From Metopolophium dirhodum (taxonomy: Eukaryota > Arthropoda > Insecta > Hemiptera > Aphididae): a DNA stretch of 64,000 nt. The first letter of the stretch is position 1; each line of letters begins with the position of its first letter. The notes under the pieces are model-generated. The model was not told the origin of the DNA and did not search any database. It was given only the letters and a program-made list of their open reading frames with translations. Shown here in pieces: positions 12,201 through 23,300 of the stretch. Location: assembly GCF_019925205.1 (NCBI RefSeq), contig NC_083562.1, positions 26,102,001-26,166,000 of the forward strand, given 5' to 3'. The position numbers and the translations under genes are program-made.

Positions 12201-13096
12201 ATCAATATATTATAACTGTAAAGTTATTAGTTAATACTATGCTTAACTGAAATGTTTTACATATTTGTTACATTCTTATGCATCAAATGTTTCACATAAT
12301 ATCTTTTGCATTAAATGTTTCACATATTATAGTGGCTTATGCATGCGTCGACTAGAAATTGAATACGGTGGATTATTATCTACACTGATTTTTTTTCGAA
12401 ATATTTGTAGCAGTAGATACCTACGGTATTCATCGAGGAACTTAAGTTTGTTGAGAAAATCAATTTTGATTATTTTCTTATTAGTTGTTTAAAATTAAAT
12501 AACTTCACATAGACCTAGCTGAAAACCTATAGTTAACCTATCACCTCTCCCTGACACTTCGGCACACAGCGATAAAATGATATAACCAACATTTCGCTTA
12601 TTTACAGATGTTGTTGAGGCCCAAGAGCCGAGGTGAAATACTGTTGCGAAGCACCGACCCTTCCGTGTATCCCAGGATCTTGCCCAACTACCTGACGGTC
12701 CAAGAGGACGTGGACACGTTGGTGGAGGGCGTCAAGTTCGTGGTGGCCATGTCCCGGACCACAGCGTTCCGCCGGTACGGCAGTCGGCTGCACGACATAC
12801 CATTCCCCGGTTGCGCCGCTGTGCCCCGGTTCACAGATGCCTACTGGGAATGCATGGTCCGGCACTACACGGTGACCATATACCATCCGGTGGGTACCGC
12901 CAAGATGGGGCCCGAGTGGGACAAGACCGCGGTGGTGGACCCGCGGCTCCGGGTGTACGGAATCCACGGGCTGCGTGTGGTGGACGCGTCCGTCATGCCC
13001 ACGCTGGTCAGTGCCAACACCAACGCGCCGGTTATAATGATCGCCGAGAAGGCTGCGGACATGATCAAGGAGAAATGGCTCGGCAGGAAACGGTGA
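9275..13096 (+). CDS. GMC oxidoreductase 1 (FAD-dependent, glucose dehydrogenase-like), 621 aa
   Basis: Exons are 9275-9473, 9626-9796, 10365-11083, 11753-12040 and 12608-13096; phases 1, 1, 0 and 0 join cleanly. The N-terminus has a hydrophobic stretch at residues about 10-33, consistent with secretion or membrane anchoring. The FAD dinucleotide motif GAGSAG is at 62-67. GMC signature 1 (WPRGKVLGGSSVLN) is at about 132-145 and signature 2 (LSAGSISSAQLLMLSGIGP) lies in exon 3. The catalytic His is in YHPVGTAKMG (about residue 552) and is followed by the NTNAP motif that supplies the second catalytic residue. Length and domain order are normal for insect GMC enzymes (about 600-670 aa). The family oxidises alcohols or sugars using FAD; the substrate cannot be predicted here. 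HPVGTAKMG carries Ala where GMC-2, GMC-3 and GMC-4 have Cys. The start is the first ATG after the splice acceptor and an in-frame TGA. Confidence 0.95.
12250..12326 (+). repeat. Three copies of AAATGTTT(T/C)ACATA in GMC-1 intron 4
   Basis: A 14-base motif recurs at 12250-12263, 12285-12298 and 12313-12326. The last two are identical and the first differs by one base. Spacing is 35 and 28 bases. It lies within the last intron of GMC-1. It may be a decayed tandem duplication or a set of binding sites. Confidence 0.5.
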
Positions 13097-14150
13097 CACG
13101 ACTGTGATTGCGACACGCACGATCGTCACGATCATCTATAATTTATTGTTTTTTTGTTGTTTTTTTTTAACCTAGATCTTATGATAATTTATTATTACCG
13201 CGACGATTTCTTTCTTTCTTATATTATTAGCATTATAATGATTTAAAGATATTATTATCATCCTGACCTGCGCAAAATACATTATTTATTTATGTGTATA
13301 CCTATAACGTGACAACGTTTTAATAATGGACATATTAATTATATAAAACAAAAAAATATTATTTAAACATTTTGACATTTCGAGACTATTTGTGTTCATG
13401 ATGTTATTTTTTATAATAATATATCAAATTTATATATAATGTCTATAAACGCTGATATATTCGGAATAGTGTATTATTTTTATTATATATAGAATTCTAG
13501 ACTCTATTGGATGTTTTTATTTTACTTCGGTAGAAGAAACTTAGGAATCATCTAATAGAGCATAGAGATACATGATATTCATCATAAACGATTTAGATGC
13601 ACATAGCATATTTCATATTATTTATGAGGTAATTGGAAGGCGATTATGAAATATGGTACATTGCCACATTGGTACATAATATATAGATACCTAATCATAT
13701 ACCCGAGAATGTGTACTTAAAAGCCAATTTTTTTTAATTCAGCATTTTTAAGACATTGACACAGGGATTGAAATTGTTCAAAGCGTTGAAATTGTGTTTT
13801 TGTCACGCCTACACAGAAAGTTAAGTTTTTGATGACAGTGAAGCATTGGAATGCGACGCTTTTCCGTCCAGCCAGCGGTAAAGTGGGAATTTCCATAGCG
13901 CCGGGTGGTAAAATGGAAATCCCCAAAAGTGCTGGGCGCGCATATCACGCGTATCCCCTGCACAACCAGACACTGAAATATATACCACGGTCCTTACAAA
14001 ATATACACTTTTGGTTACATCATATAAACAAAATATAACTTCCTGCTTGCATGACGCGTAAACATTTTTCTTTCGTTGAAGAATCTAGTTGTTACATATA
14101 GATGCATAAATGGTGCATTTACCTTTGTCGTGATAAATAGTGATTACATT
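13097..14150. other. GMC-1 3' flank and intergenic DNA
   Basis: No canonical AATAAA is visible in the 650 bases after the GMC-1 stop, so the poly(A) site is unassigned. A short GC-richer segment at about 13830-13970 contains two kappaB-like sites, listed separately. Its 69-codon frame does not look like a real protein. Confidence 0.5.
13875..13924. promoter_or_regulatory. Pair of consensus kappaB (Rel/Dorsal) sites
   Basis: GGGAATTTCC at 13885-13894 and GGAAATCCCC (GGGGATTTCC on the minus strand) at 13915-13924 both fit the Rel-family consensus GGGRNWYYCC exactly. They lie 30 bases centre to centre, inside a short imperfect duplication (GCGGTAAAGTGGGAA... and GGGTGGTAAAATGGAA...). They are about 790 bases downstream of the GMC-1 stop. 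Aphids have a Toll/Dorsal route, so an enhancer is conceivable; a chance match within a repeat is the main alternative. Confidence 0.35.
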
Positions 14151-14151
14151 T

Positions 14152-14955
14152 TAGATTTTGAGTGGAACGATGAATGTAATGTATTGATTTTACAATGATA
14201 AGTGTTTATTTTTATTTTTTTTTATTTTTGTGTCTGTTATCACCTTTTAGGACAGCAAAAATGCTTGGATTTTCTTCAACAGTAATTTTTCTGATAAGAA
14301 AGTGTATCTAGTTGGTACTTTAGGGGGGGTCAAACGTAAAAATTTCCTAGTTGTTTTCAAAAGCACCGTGAAAAACAAAAAATAATTAAGGAACAACGGG
14401 AATTTTTACGCAAAATCTGTTTTCGAGAAAATCGATTTAGGTTTTTGGTGTAACTCTAAAACAAATGAACGTATATACATGCAATTTTCACTGGTTGATC
14501 ATACTTGCATTTTCTATACACGATAAAATTTTAAAAATATTTTGATTTGTTTTTAATTGTTTAGAAACATTTTCAGTTTCCAATTTAATTAGTATTTTTT
14601 TCTATAAATATCAATAAAATTTTATTTGTTGGGTAAAAAAGTGTGAAAATTTAATATAAAGCTCCTGATATATTGTTATAGTAGCAGTTAAAAAATATCA
14701 AAAATACATAGGCACAGTTTTTTTCATAAGCATTTAAAGTTCGAATTTCGACAAAATTTATCAAATTTTAAATTTATTAATTATTTTGTAGTTAAAAATT
14801 TATAAAATGTTCAACTTTTATACCTAAGGATTGAAAATTTAAAAAAAGGCTCCACGTAAATAGGTTATTTATAAATTACTTTATTCACAATAATATCATC
14901 AAATATACTATTGGTAATATCATAGGCTGACTGACCGTTTTCGCTCAGAATCGTT
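14152..14955 (+). mobile_element. ATTCTGAG-family element, copy A, about 800 bp
   Basis: It starts GATTTTGAGTGGAACGATG, followed by AATGTATTGATTTTACAATGAT. It ends CGTTTTCGCTCAGAATCG. The ends are imperfect inverted repeats of each other (GATTCTGAGC...). The internal order matches the copies at 43835-44640, 46330-46948 and 50345-50840: a TGTCTGTTATC...TTT block, then AAAATGCTT, then a G-run. There is no coding capacity, so it is probably a non-autonomous DNA element. Confidence 0.55.
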
Positions 14956-15466
14956 TTTCTTATACAATGATAAATAATATTAATAAAAATAACTTGTAGA
15001 AATATAAAGACGCCAGGGAATTTAAATAGGTATGCGTGTAACGGTGTGATGTAGGAATAAGTACAAATAGGTACGTAGGAATGTGATAATGTGAATAACA
15101 CGCGTTTAGTTTAGCGGGGTAGTGGGGCGGGTGTATTTGAAAGCAATGATAAATTATTAGGCGTATTGCATTCGAAAAACGATTCTGAGAAGATCTGTTC
15201 ACTGTTAGCACGAGCAGAAATTATCGATGTCTGATTACAAACTACAAGCATTTATTTTAATTTCATTTTTGTTCGCATTTTTCTGTAGGTAAAATAGGTG
15301 GGTAAGTAAGTACCTATATACTAATTGAATCACCTGGGTACTTCAAAGGGGAACTACACGTTAGCACCAAAAAAAATTAATTAGTTTTGGGTACAGTCTA
15401 TTTGTGTCAAAATAAAAAAGGTATGATTTTTGTGCCAAATTTACCTGTATAAACATTTTACATTAA

Positions 15467-15791
15467 CGACTTGGTTTGTTTTTTTTTTTAAAAAGATCTT
15501 GAGCCCTGCAGCTGAGGTCATTAGGTATTTTTAGTTTTTTTTTACTGTAGGTTATTAAGTTGGTACTACTCGGTAGAGGAAGGAACACGTGTGTGTTTTG
15601 TTTGGCAGAATTTTTGATTGGGCACCCGTAGGTATCTGCCATGCCCTGGTGGGGGTTGGCGACACTTGTTCTCCGGACGCCGTGACTTGTCCGAAAAAAA
15701 TGCCACCCATGGCCGAGGAATCGAACTCGGGTCGACTGCGTCGCAGTGGACGCCTTAGTCCGCTCAGCCACTCCGTCCCCCGACTTGGTTT
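15467..15791 (-). mobile_element. tRNA-derived SINE with 11-bp target duplication, copy 1
   Basis: The body is 15478-15780 on the minus strand. Perfect direct repeats CGACTTGGTTT at 15467-15477 and 15781-15791 are the target-site duplication. The 5' head (GGGGACGGAGTGGCTGAGCG) resembles a Leu/Ser-type tRNA with an A box and a B box (AGTTCGATTCC), the internal Pol III promoter. The tail ends in an A-rich tract. The same body is present at 45835-46134. The 102- and 72-codon frames overlapping it are not genes. Confidence 0.92.
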
Positions 15792-16930
15792 AATTATTAT
15801 ATTTTAAAGACACGTTATAAAACTTGTAAGTTGTAACTCATAATAATGTTATTTTTATAAGCCTATAGATTTAAAAGTTTTGTATAATAATATGTCTCAA
15901 TATACTTAATATCACACAATCATACTATTATTATTATTTTTATTATTAACGCTTCGCGTAGACGCGCTATATTCATATTATTATCATGACGTATTTATGT
16001 TATACACGTGCTACAGAAATTAATTACATTTTCCACTATCGATAAAGGTCGAACCACCTGTTTTTTTATTAATGCCTATAATATTAATATATTATTGTAC
16101 AACTGTCAAAAAGTGATTTCCTAGTACAATTTGTACAAAAGATGGGTACCAAGTTTTGTTCGGATTAGGATATTACAACTCGAGTCAATAATTATGTAGA
16201 AAATATGGTATCGGTACATGCGCGTATACACGAGGGTTTAATAGTTCAAACCTAAACTGAAACGTTTTCAAACAATATTATTTTTCGACATGCAAATATT
16301 ATATAAGAATTATATTATTATTTTACCTATGTAAAATACAATTTTGAATTTTTTTAAATATTATTTTGTATTAACTATTCGACTATATTCTCGCACATTC
16401 TACACAATACATATTACCTATATTATTATTATTATTTATAATTTTTGTATGGTTAATATAACTGTCCATGTCGTATCCGCTGGTTTAATGCGTTATTTTA
16501 TGATTTATTCAGCAGTTTTTGTCACCTTTAGTGTTTGATGTCTTAAATATTTCTTGGAACATATTATAATATCCGTGTGGGTTTATACTGCAGGTCTACT
16601 CTGTATAATTGACTAACGAGTTTTTTTTATTTAAAATATATATTTTAACGATTTTTTAGTCGTTAAATCTGTAACAATTGATTATACACTCGACAAAAAA
16701 GAAACAATATTTTTTTGTTCACATCAAAATATGTTTATTAATTATAAACCAAAAATAATACGAAAATGTATTAACAATAATTTTCAAAAAAAATAGCACA
16801 TTGGCTATAAATATAATATTTTACATAATAATTATGTTCATGATAATAAAAAAAAAAAAAAAAATCGAAATTTACAATAATATGTGAACAATTTAACAAT
16901 TTGAGATAATTTAATGAAATAAAATATATA
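15792..16930. other. AT-rich intergenic region
   Basis: No gene seen. On the minus strand an AATAAA (16740-16735) lies downstream of the GC-rich island, where a minus-strand transcript could end. Confidence 0.45.
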
Positions 16931-16939
16931 CCTACGACG

Positions 16940-18400
16940 GACAGGAGACACAATAAACAAGGGGGGGAGGATGCGAGATGGCGAATTGGTGCGGTAATGC
17001 AATGTTGCTGGCCACTGGTCACCTCTGCACGTTCTCCGACCTGTCCCGCGGGTTGACGAGTGTCACTGGCACGTTTGCTCGGACGCTTGACGACCTTGCC
17101 CAGCCGGCGAGGCCAGACCGAGACGGCCACGGGAGCGACCACGGTTGACGGTGACGGACGGCGGCTAGTGCGCGATGTCGTGCGCGTCGACGGTCGACGG
17201 CGCGACGACTCGGCTGACGGACGGCGAAGACCAAGACGCGGAGCGAGCGAAGTGAGATTTTGTGCTGCGGAACCGGTGGGGACGAGCGAAGAGACCGATG
17301 TGAGATTACCGCTGGGTGAAAAGGCGAGAGTCAGCGGACCACAACGCGATCCTTGACTCTCGGTAATTTTCGCCCTGGCGTTGTCCCTTCGGCCGAGTCT
17401 TCGTTCCGCCGCCGCGGTGAAGTTTCACGCCACCAAACCCTGTGAAACAGTTAAGTTTCCGCGAGTCCAGCACCGCTGACGTCCCCGTGTTCCTGCACGC
17501 AAATCTCCATACCACTCACCCCGTGCCGAAGTCTCCACCGCTGCCGTCGTACCGAGTCGCCATCGCCGTCGTACCGGTCGGTGTACCGTCGGGGCGGAAT
17601 CGTTGCCCGCGCCGGTACCTCTACTATAGCCGCCGTGTCGTCGCCGTCTTCCGTCGCCGCCGCTCCACGTGACCGTAACTGCAGTCGAGCGCTCGCCGAG
17701 CCGCCAGAGGGTCTCGCGCGTCAACGACGACCGAGCGCGCTACGCCAGCGAACCCGTCGCGCCGTGGGTGGTCGGAGAACATGCGCGGGTGACTTACCAC
17801 CGCGCACCGTCCGTGCTCTTTCTCGCATCCTCCCCTCCATTCCGTCGCCGTCATCCTGTCCGTCGTTCTCAACCAAAACGTCGTCGAGCGGTCCGCCCTC
17901 GGGAGTCAGAGTGGGATCGACAGGCCCCGACTCCCGAGGACGGCGCGTCCCCACACGGCGACGTACAACTGGTCGCCAGCAAAAAGGAAAGGTCTTCTTC
18001 TGCTTCCGAAATGTTCGAATTGTCGTCTTCCTGGACCGTGTTGTTGTTGCCGAGCGGTGCTGTCTCTGGGATCGGAGTAAGCTCCGACTCTGCTGCAGAT
18101 GACAGCGCATCGCCGCTCGGCAATCCATCACTGTGCAAGGAGACAGACTCCTCGACGTTTTCGTTGAACTCTTTTCTATCTGCGCCTCCAAGAATCGGAT
18201 TTTGTCCTTCAGGCTCCGACTCCGGGGTCTGATCGTCGCCACTTGCAGTAGTTGCGCCCGTATCAATGGCAGACAGAAGAAGAGTAACTAGACGCACGAG
18301 ATATTCGTCGTTTTCGTCAGCGTAAGTGCCTTCCATTTTGTTGACTACAATGTCTTCTAAGATTTCGAGCAATATGGCGTTTACCGGGTCGTGGTCGATG
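16940..18400. other. GC-rich, CpG-dense island of about 1.45 kb
   Basis: This is the sharpest composition change in the window outside the GMC exons. Both strands are open for long distances in several frames, largely because stop codons are rare at this composition, so most frames here are not evidence of coding. The minus-strand frame at 17869-18336 is the best candidate. A good minus-strand splice donor (GGTG|GTAAGT) occurs at 17797-17792 and a pyrimidine-rich acceptor at about 16933, which would place the island's transcription on the minus strand. It could be a real gene, a first-exon CpG island, or a GC-rich inserted element. Confidence 0.5.
17869..18336 (-). CDS. Acidic 155-aa reading frame of unknown identity
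   Basis: The ATG at 18336 has a good context (AAAATGG) and the frame runs to TGA at 17869. The product starts MEGTYADENDEYLVRLVTLL, with a possible amphipathic helix, and continues as an acidic Ser/Glu/Asp-rich low-complexity chain ending in an Arg-rich tail. The frame stays open for about 24 codons upstream of the ATG with coding-like residues (NAILLEILEDIVVNK) before a stop. The true start may therefore lie elsewhere, or this may be a truncated copy of a longer gene. A second minus frame (18266 to 17721) turns from Arg-rich to acidic around 17900 and runs to the splice donor at 17797, so a frame change or overlapping frame is possible. I recognise no family. Codon use is more GC-rich than in the GMC genes. 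Confidence 0.35.
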   Translation of the reverse strand: MEGTYADENDEYLVRLVTLLLSAIDTGATTASGDDQTPESEPEGQNPILGGADRKEFNENVEESVSLHSDGLPSGDALSSAAESELTPIPETAPLGNNNTVQEDDNSNISEAEEDLSFLLATSCTSPCGDAPSSGVGACRSHSDSRGRTARRRFG

Positions 18401-19275
18401 TTATAATATAGTTAGTTGCCATCTTTTATTTTTTGAGTGAAGATAATATGTAAGTGTACGGTAGGATTGAATTGAGAATTGGTAATGAGCTAAACACAAA
18501 TATTTCAACACAGAAACCGATCTCCGAGAAAATATCCCAGACGACGACGTGTATTACCTACTAGCCAGCTAGTATGTTTATCTTTCTCGTCGGCTCGCAG
18601 CATTAGAAGAATTTCGAGCGTGTTAATTTTTATAAAGATCATTATTATTAGGTATGTAGGTATTGGTATAATATTATTATACCTAATATTTTAACGAGGT
18701 TAGTTTCTGGTATTACGATTTGTATATTTATTCTGTGACTAGATTTAAACTTTTAGGTGATATTTTATATATGTTACGGGTAAAGTAGGAAACTGAGCAT
18801 GGTCCAATTAGATTTGGGCACTGTAGGTTAAATATTGAATATAATATATTAAAAATTGTATAAAACATATTACTGAGTTCATAAATAAACATAAAAAAAA
18901 CTTGAAATAGATGCTTCAAATATTAGTTGCCTATTGATAGTTTTTAAATCTATTATTCAATATGGTACCTCCAACTGAAGAATTAATATGTTTTATCTAA
19001 AAGTGGTTTGACATAAATGAGATGATTGTTGAATATTATTGATTATTATTAAATTATAGTTATTTCAAGTTTAATAATTAATTATTACTAAAAGGTAATA
19101 TTAGACACATATGATAGCATTATATTACTTAATTTATTATCACATACACAACTATTATGGCACTTTGAGTTACAAAGTCGACCAGAATTTTTGTACTTCC
19201 ACCTATTGATTTTACATAATCATACAAACTACGCGACGTTGTGATAATCATTCAAAAATATCGAATTGGGTTTAA

Positions 19276-19460
19276 GATTCTGAGTAAAGCGATTAATGTA
19301 TTGTTTTTACAAGGATATTATTTTATTTTTGTGTCTGAAGACAATTTTCTAAGTAGAAAAAAATCCTCTGATCATGGACTTCGATGGAGGTTTCTTGAAG
19401 ATAATTTGATCTATATAGTTAGTACTTTTGGGAGGTAAAAATTGAAAATACTAAATGCTT
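19276..19460 (+). mobile_element. ATTCTGAG-family element, truncated copy B
   Basis: It starts GATTCTGAGTAAAGCGATTAA and follows the family order (ATGTATTG...TTTTACAA...TTTTGTGTCTGAAG). It loses similarity soon after the GTACTTTTGGGAGGT segment, with no visible right end. Confidence 0.45.
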
Positions 19461-20216
19461 TTTAAAATAGGTAATCAGGGTAAAAAAATGTTCGTCTGAT
19501 GTTCAAATGTCGATGTATTCACGTGTCACATCGTAAAATAACGGTAGGTACCTATCTCATCCAACAATTTTCTTATTTTGATATTACTGCGTTTACATGT
19601 TCATCAGTACTTGTCTATACTATTTAGGTAATTACCTTAAATATTTAATGTTTTATATTATACGACCATACTAGACAAGACGGATCTATTATTTAATTAT
19701 ATACTTATATAGGTATACCTTCTGCCAATATACATATTATTGCGCAGACAGACTGAAAACAAGTTTTATATCAGTTTTTTTTTATGTTGTACCTACCTGT
19801 ATGTATAGGTATCTCCATTATCGGATATCGTTATTCGCCAAATCATCGATTAAGAACTATCGCAGTGTGATTTTATCAGACATTCGTAACATTCACAACG
19901 TTATACATTACATACCTATACCAAATATTGTCGTCTGTATTTTGTTTAGTTAAATTTTGTTAACTAAGAAAAATGGAGTTTACGCTAAACAAAAGAGGGA
20001 AACAAATGGTTGTAGACAAGGCCACAAGGGCCAAAAGTATATATTGGCTATAATATATTGTTTATAGGCTATATTGTGCAATGTGTATTATTGATATTAA
20101 TATTGACTACGATTTAAAAAAAAACTGTATAATTGATTATTATTTTTTGGTATCATGTAATAACCAAGTTGTAACCGTGTAGGTATACCAATAATTGACA
20201 ACAGCTCAACTTTTAA

Positions 20217-20354
20217 GCCAGGTTCACACTACACCGTGTCGTGTAAAATAATCACGGTTACCACAGTTACCAAACGATACTGCATAGTGGTTGGACCAAT
20301 CAGAGTACGGCAACATTTCACGACTCGACATGATACGGTGTGGTGTAAACCCAG
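20217..20354. repeat. Imperfect inverted-repeat element
   Basis: GGTTCACACTACACCGTGTC (arm near 20221) pairs with GACATGATACGGTGTGGTGT (arm near 20327) with about four mismatches over some 26 bases. A third related GTGTCGTGTCGTGTG-type segment follows on the minus strand at about 20398-20425, so the element may extend to about 20440. It looks like a MITE or foldback unit. Confidence 0.45.
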
Positions 20355-23300
20355 TTTTAAACCATATTGGTTACCAGTTGTAAACATAATGACCAAACAC
20401 CCACACGACACGACACACGATGCAGTAACGATATTATAATCTTCATGCATTACGCTTAAAATAAATAAAACCAAATCGTTTCTTTTATGAAATTGCTTAC
20501 GTAGAATAGTCTGATTGTTGCATAAATCCATAAATCATGAACTCAGAGGCGTGACAAAAAATAGTATGTGTGGCTCGTTCGGGAAGGCAATTTCAGTCTT
20601 GGGCGAAACTTTTCGCCCTTGCCTCACAATATACTATTGTATTATATATTTGGTCTGAAACAAAACGGAAAATGAAGGAAGAATAGATTAATTTTAAGTC
20701 AGGTAATACAGCAAAAATTAATAAAGTTTTGACGTTGCTTACGCTATACCTATTATTATGGTTAAGAGTATGTTTACTACAACCTATTCACAATATATGA
20801 AAAATAAAATGAACAAGTATTTTATTTTTATTCGAAAGTCTTTATTTACCTAAAGTAAAATTGTCTAAAAATAAGATAAATTTGTTGATTATTCGTGGGT
20901 CCGTAGGTCACAATTTATATAAGAAAGTTAAATATTATTAAATATCTAAGTGTAAATTTAGTAAAGTGTTCACCTTATTGGTGACATATTACTTATATTT
21001 TTTTATATATTACAATTTATAATATTAATACAGAATACAATATTATATTATTATATCGCAAAAACTAATTAGGATTTTAAATGCAATATCATCTCACGGT
21101 GACGGGTTTAAAGCGTAACCATTTCCGTAATAAACATTTTGTGTTAAATTAATAAATTGTACACTTTTTAGGTTCAAATATATTATAATTAATAAATATT
21201 CAAAATTGAAGAACCAAAATATTAGATTTTTAGAGAAAATAAGTACTGTTGTCGATAACCGATCCACGAAGAAATAGTGTACCAATATATCAATACATGT
21301 AATATACTAATAGATATTATGAAGATTCATGTTGATTTATATTTTATATAATTACGTTTAATGGTTTAATCTTCAAAGATTTTATATTCCCGACGTCTTT
21401 TAATCCACTACAATATTTGGTAAGTACGTCGGTGGTCGGTTGACCAGGAAGTTGGAAATCCAGAAATAAAAATAAAAATCGTATAGGTTAGGTACCTACG
21501 GAAAAAGCGACGAAAATGTGATTTGCACTCGCAGGCGGTAGGTATATTATAGTCGAAAGGTACAAAATAACGGCGGTAGATGGTACTGCTGTTTTCGTCC
21601 GAACGCGTCAACAATAAAAACGCGATATTATTATGACACTATGGTCTATGACAGTAATGAATGATAAATCCGAGCCCTTATTATAACAAATATTATATAC
21701 TAGGTATTTATTTTTTTTTATTTAAAAATATATATTTACAATCTATGTATACGACAAGGTATAATAAATAAGTGTGGTGACATAAAATAACATTAGTTGT
21801 AGAGTAAAAAGGTTTTTAAAAAATTATCATTATTTTAAATACTATTATAGCGTAGCGAGTGTACCTACTAGTTTTACTGAGATTTGTTATTTTGTTTTTA
21901 AGTAAGGTTTAAGATATACCTTAAACCGTGTTAAAACCGTGTTTTTAAGTCTGTTATCACGGTCTGGAGCAGAAAAATTCCCTATCATAATATGATCAAC
22001 TCTAAGGATGGTTTTACTTTTAAATATTTGAATTCTTTAGTCTTTATTTGACTTGTGCATGATAACATTTTTGTTTGCGAGTAGAACAGCTTTTTACAAA
22101 TTAATTAGGAACAGCGAGACCCATTCAATACGAAGTACACTCGAAACCAAAAATAGAGTAGAATGACATAGGTACCCATTTTTTCTCTGTTATTGAATTT
22201 ATTACATAGGTGCATATTAATATTATAATTTATATTAGGTTATAACAACTTGGTGTTATTTTTTACTTTTTATAAATGCTACAGCTACAATAATTCCTCT
22301 CGTTAACTGTTTATATTCTACAAATGCTTTTTAATAATGAGAAACAGATATATTTTAAATTCAAATAATTAAATATAAATATAAATATTCGCATAGGTAT
22401 ATATTAAATAAGAAGAATATTCTTTGAGAATTAAGTTGTTAAAGATAAATACATAATAGGTATTTTATTGTAGTTATTAGTAATTTGTATAATATATTGT
22501 GTTCAAAATTAAAATACTAAAATAATATTTATTTAAATAAGTGGTTCAAAATATTTATTCTATTCTTTGTGATTATGACCTATTTACGTTCTATTGTACA
22601 CGTTAACAAAATATTTAGTATTTATTTACAGTCACGTAATTATTTACATTTTTTAATGTTCTTATACCTATGTTATATCTGTTTAAAAATATTGTGCATA
22701 CATTAATTATAAATCTAGGACAAATAAATAGGTAAAATGTTTATATTTATTTTAATTATTCATGTACTAAGTTTAGGTACTGCTGGTTAGGTTATTGTAC
22801 CTGCTGGCTAAGCAATATTTCTGTCTTGAGACGATAGTAGTATTTTATAGTCAATATTTTCATTTATATACCAATTTAATTAGATACCTACCTTATACAC
22901 AAAATTATTTTCATTTAATTTAATTTAGATATAATCACAAATTAAGTTTTTATTATAATTTAGTTTTTAAATAGGTATTGTTATACAGAAAATGTAGCGA
23001 AATGAATGTTTAGAGAAATGTATAATAGACAAAAATATAGGTATTATGAAATAATTGACAGTGTAAAACAAAAATACATAAATAAGCATTTTTGCATTTT
23101 TTTTTAACATAAATAATATGTCTTCGGGCTGGGTACAACAGATATTTTTATTTTCTAACCGATTTTGCGTAACGCTTTGTTTATTATTACCCCCAATTAT
23201 TCACCATAGAAACGAGTAAAATGTAAAAATTACCTAATTCCCTCTAGGTATCTAGGTATATATACAATTAATGGTTACTTATTAATACATATTTAATATT

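Noticed and set aside
12602..13135. 177-codon minus-strand frame and a 98-codon plus frame at 12811
   Set aside because: Shadows of GMC-1 exon 5 in GC-rich coding sequence.
15463..15807. 102- and 72-codon frames
   Set aside because: Lie within SINE copy 1; the same translated pattern recurs at 45845-46114 because of the second SINE.
17060..18232. Plus-strand frames of 98, 173 and 187 codons in the GC-rich island
   Set aside because: Arg/Pro/Ser-rich composition as expected from random GC-rich DNA; no start context or family resemblance.
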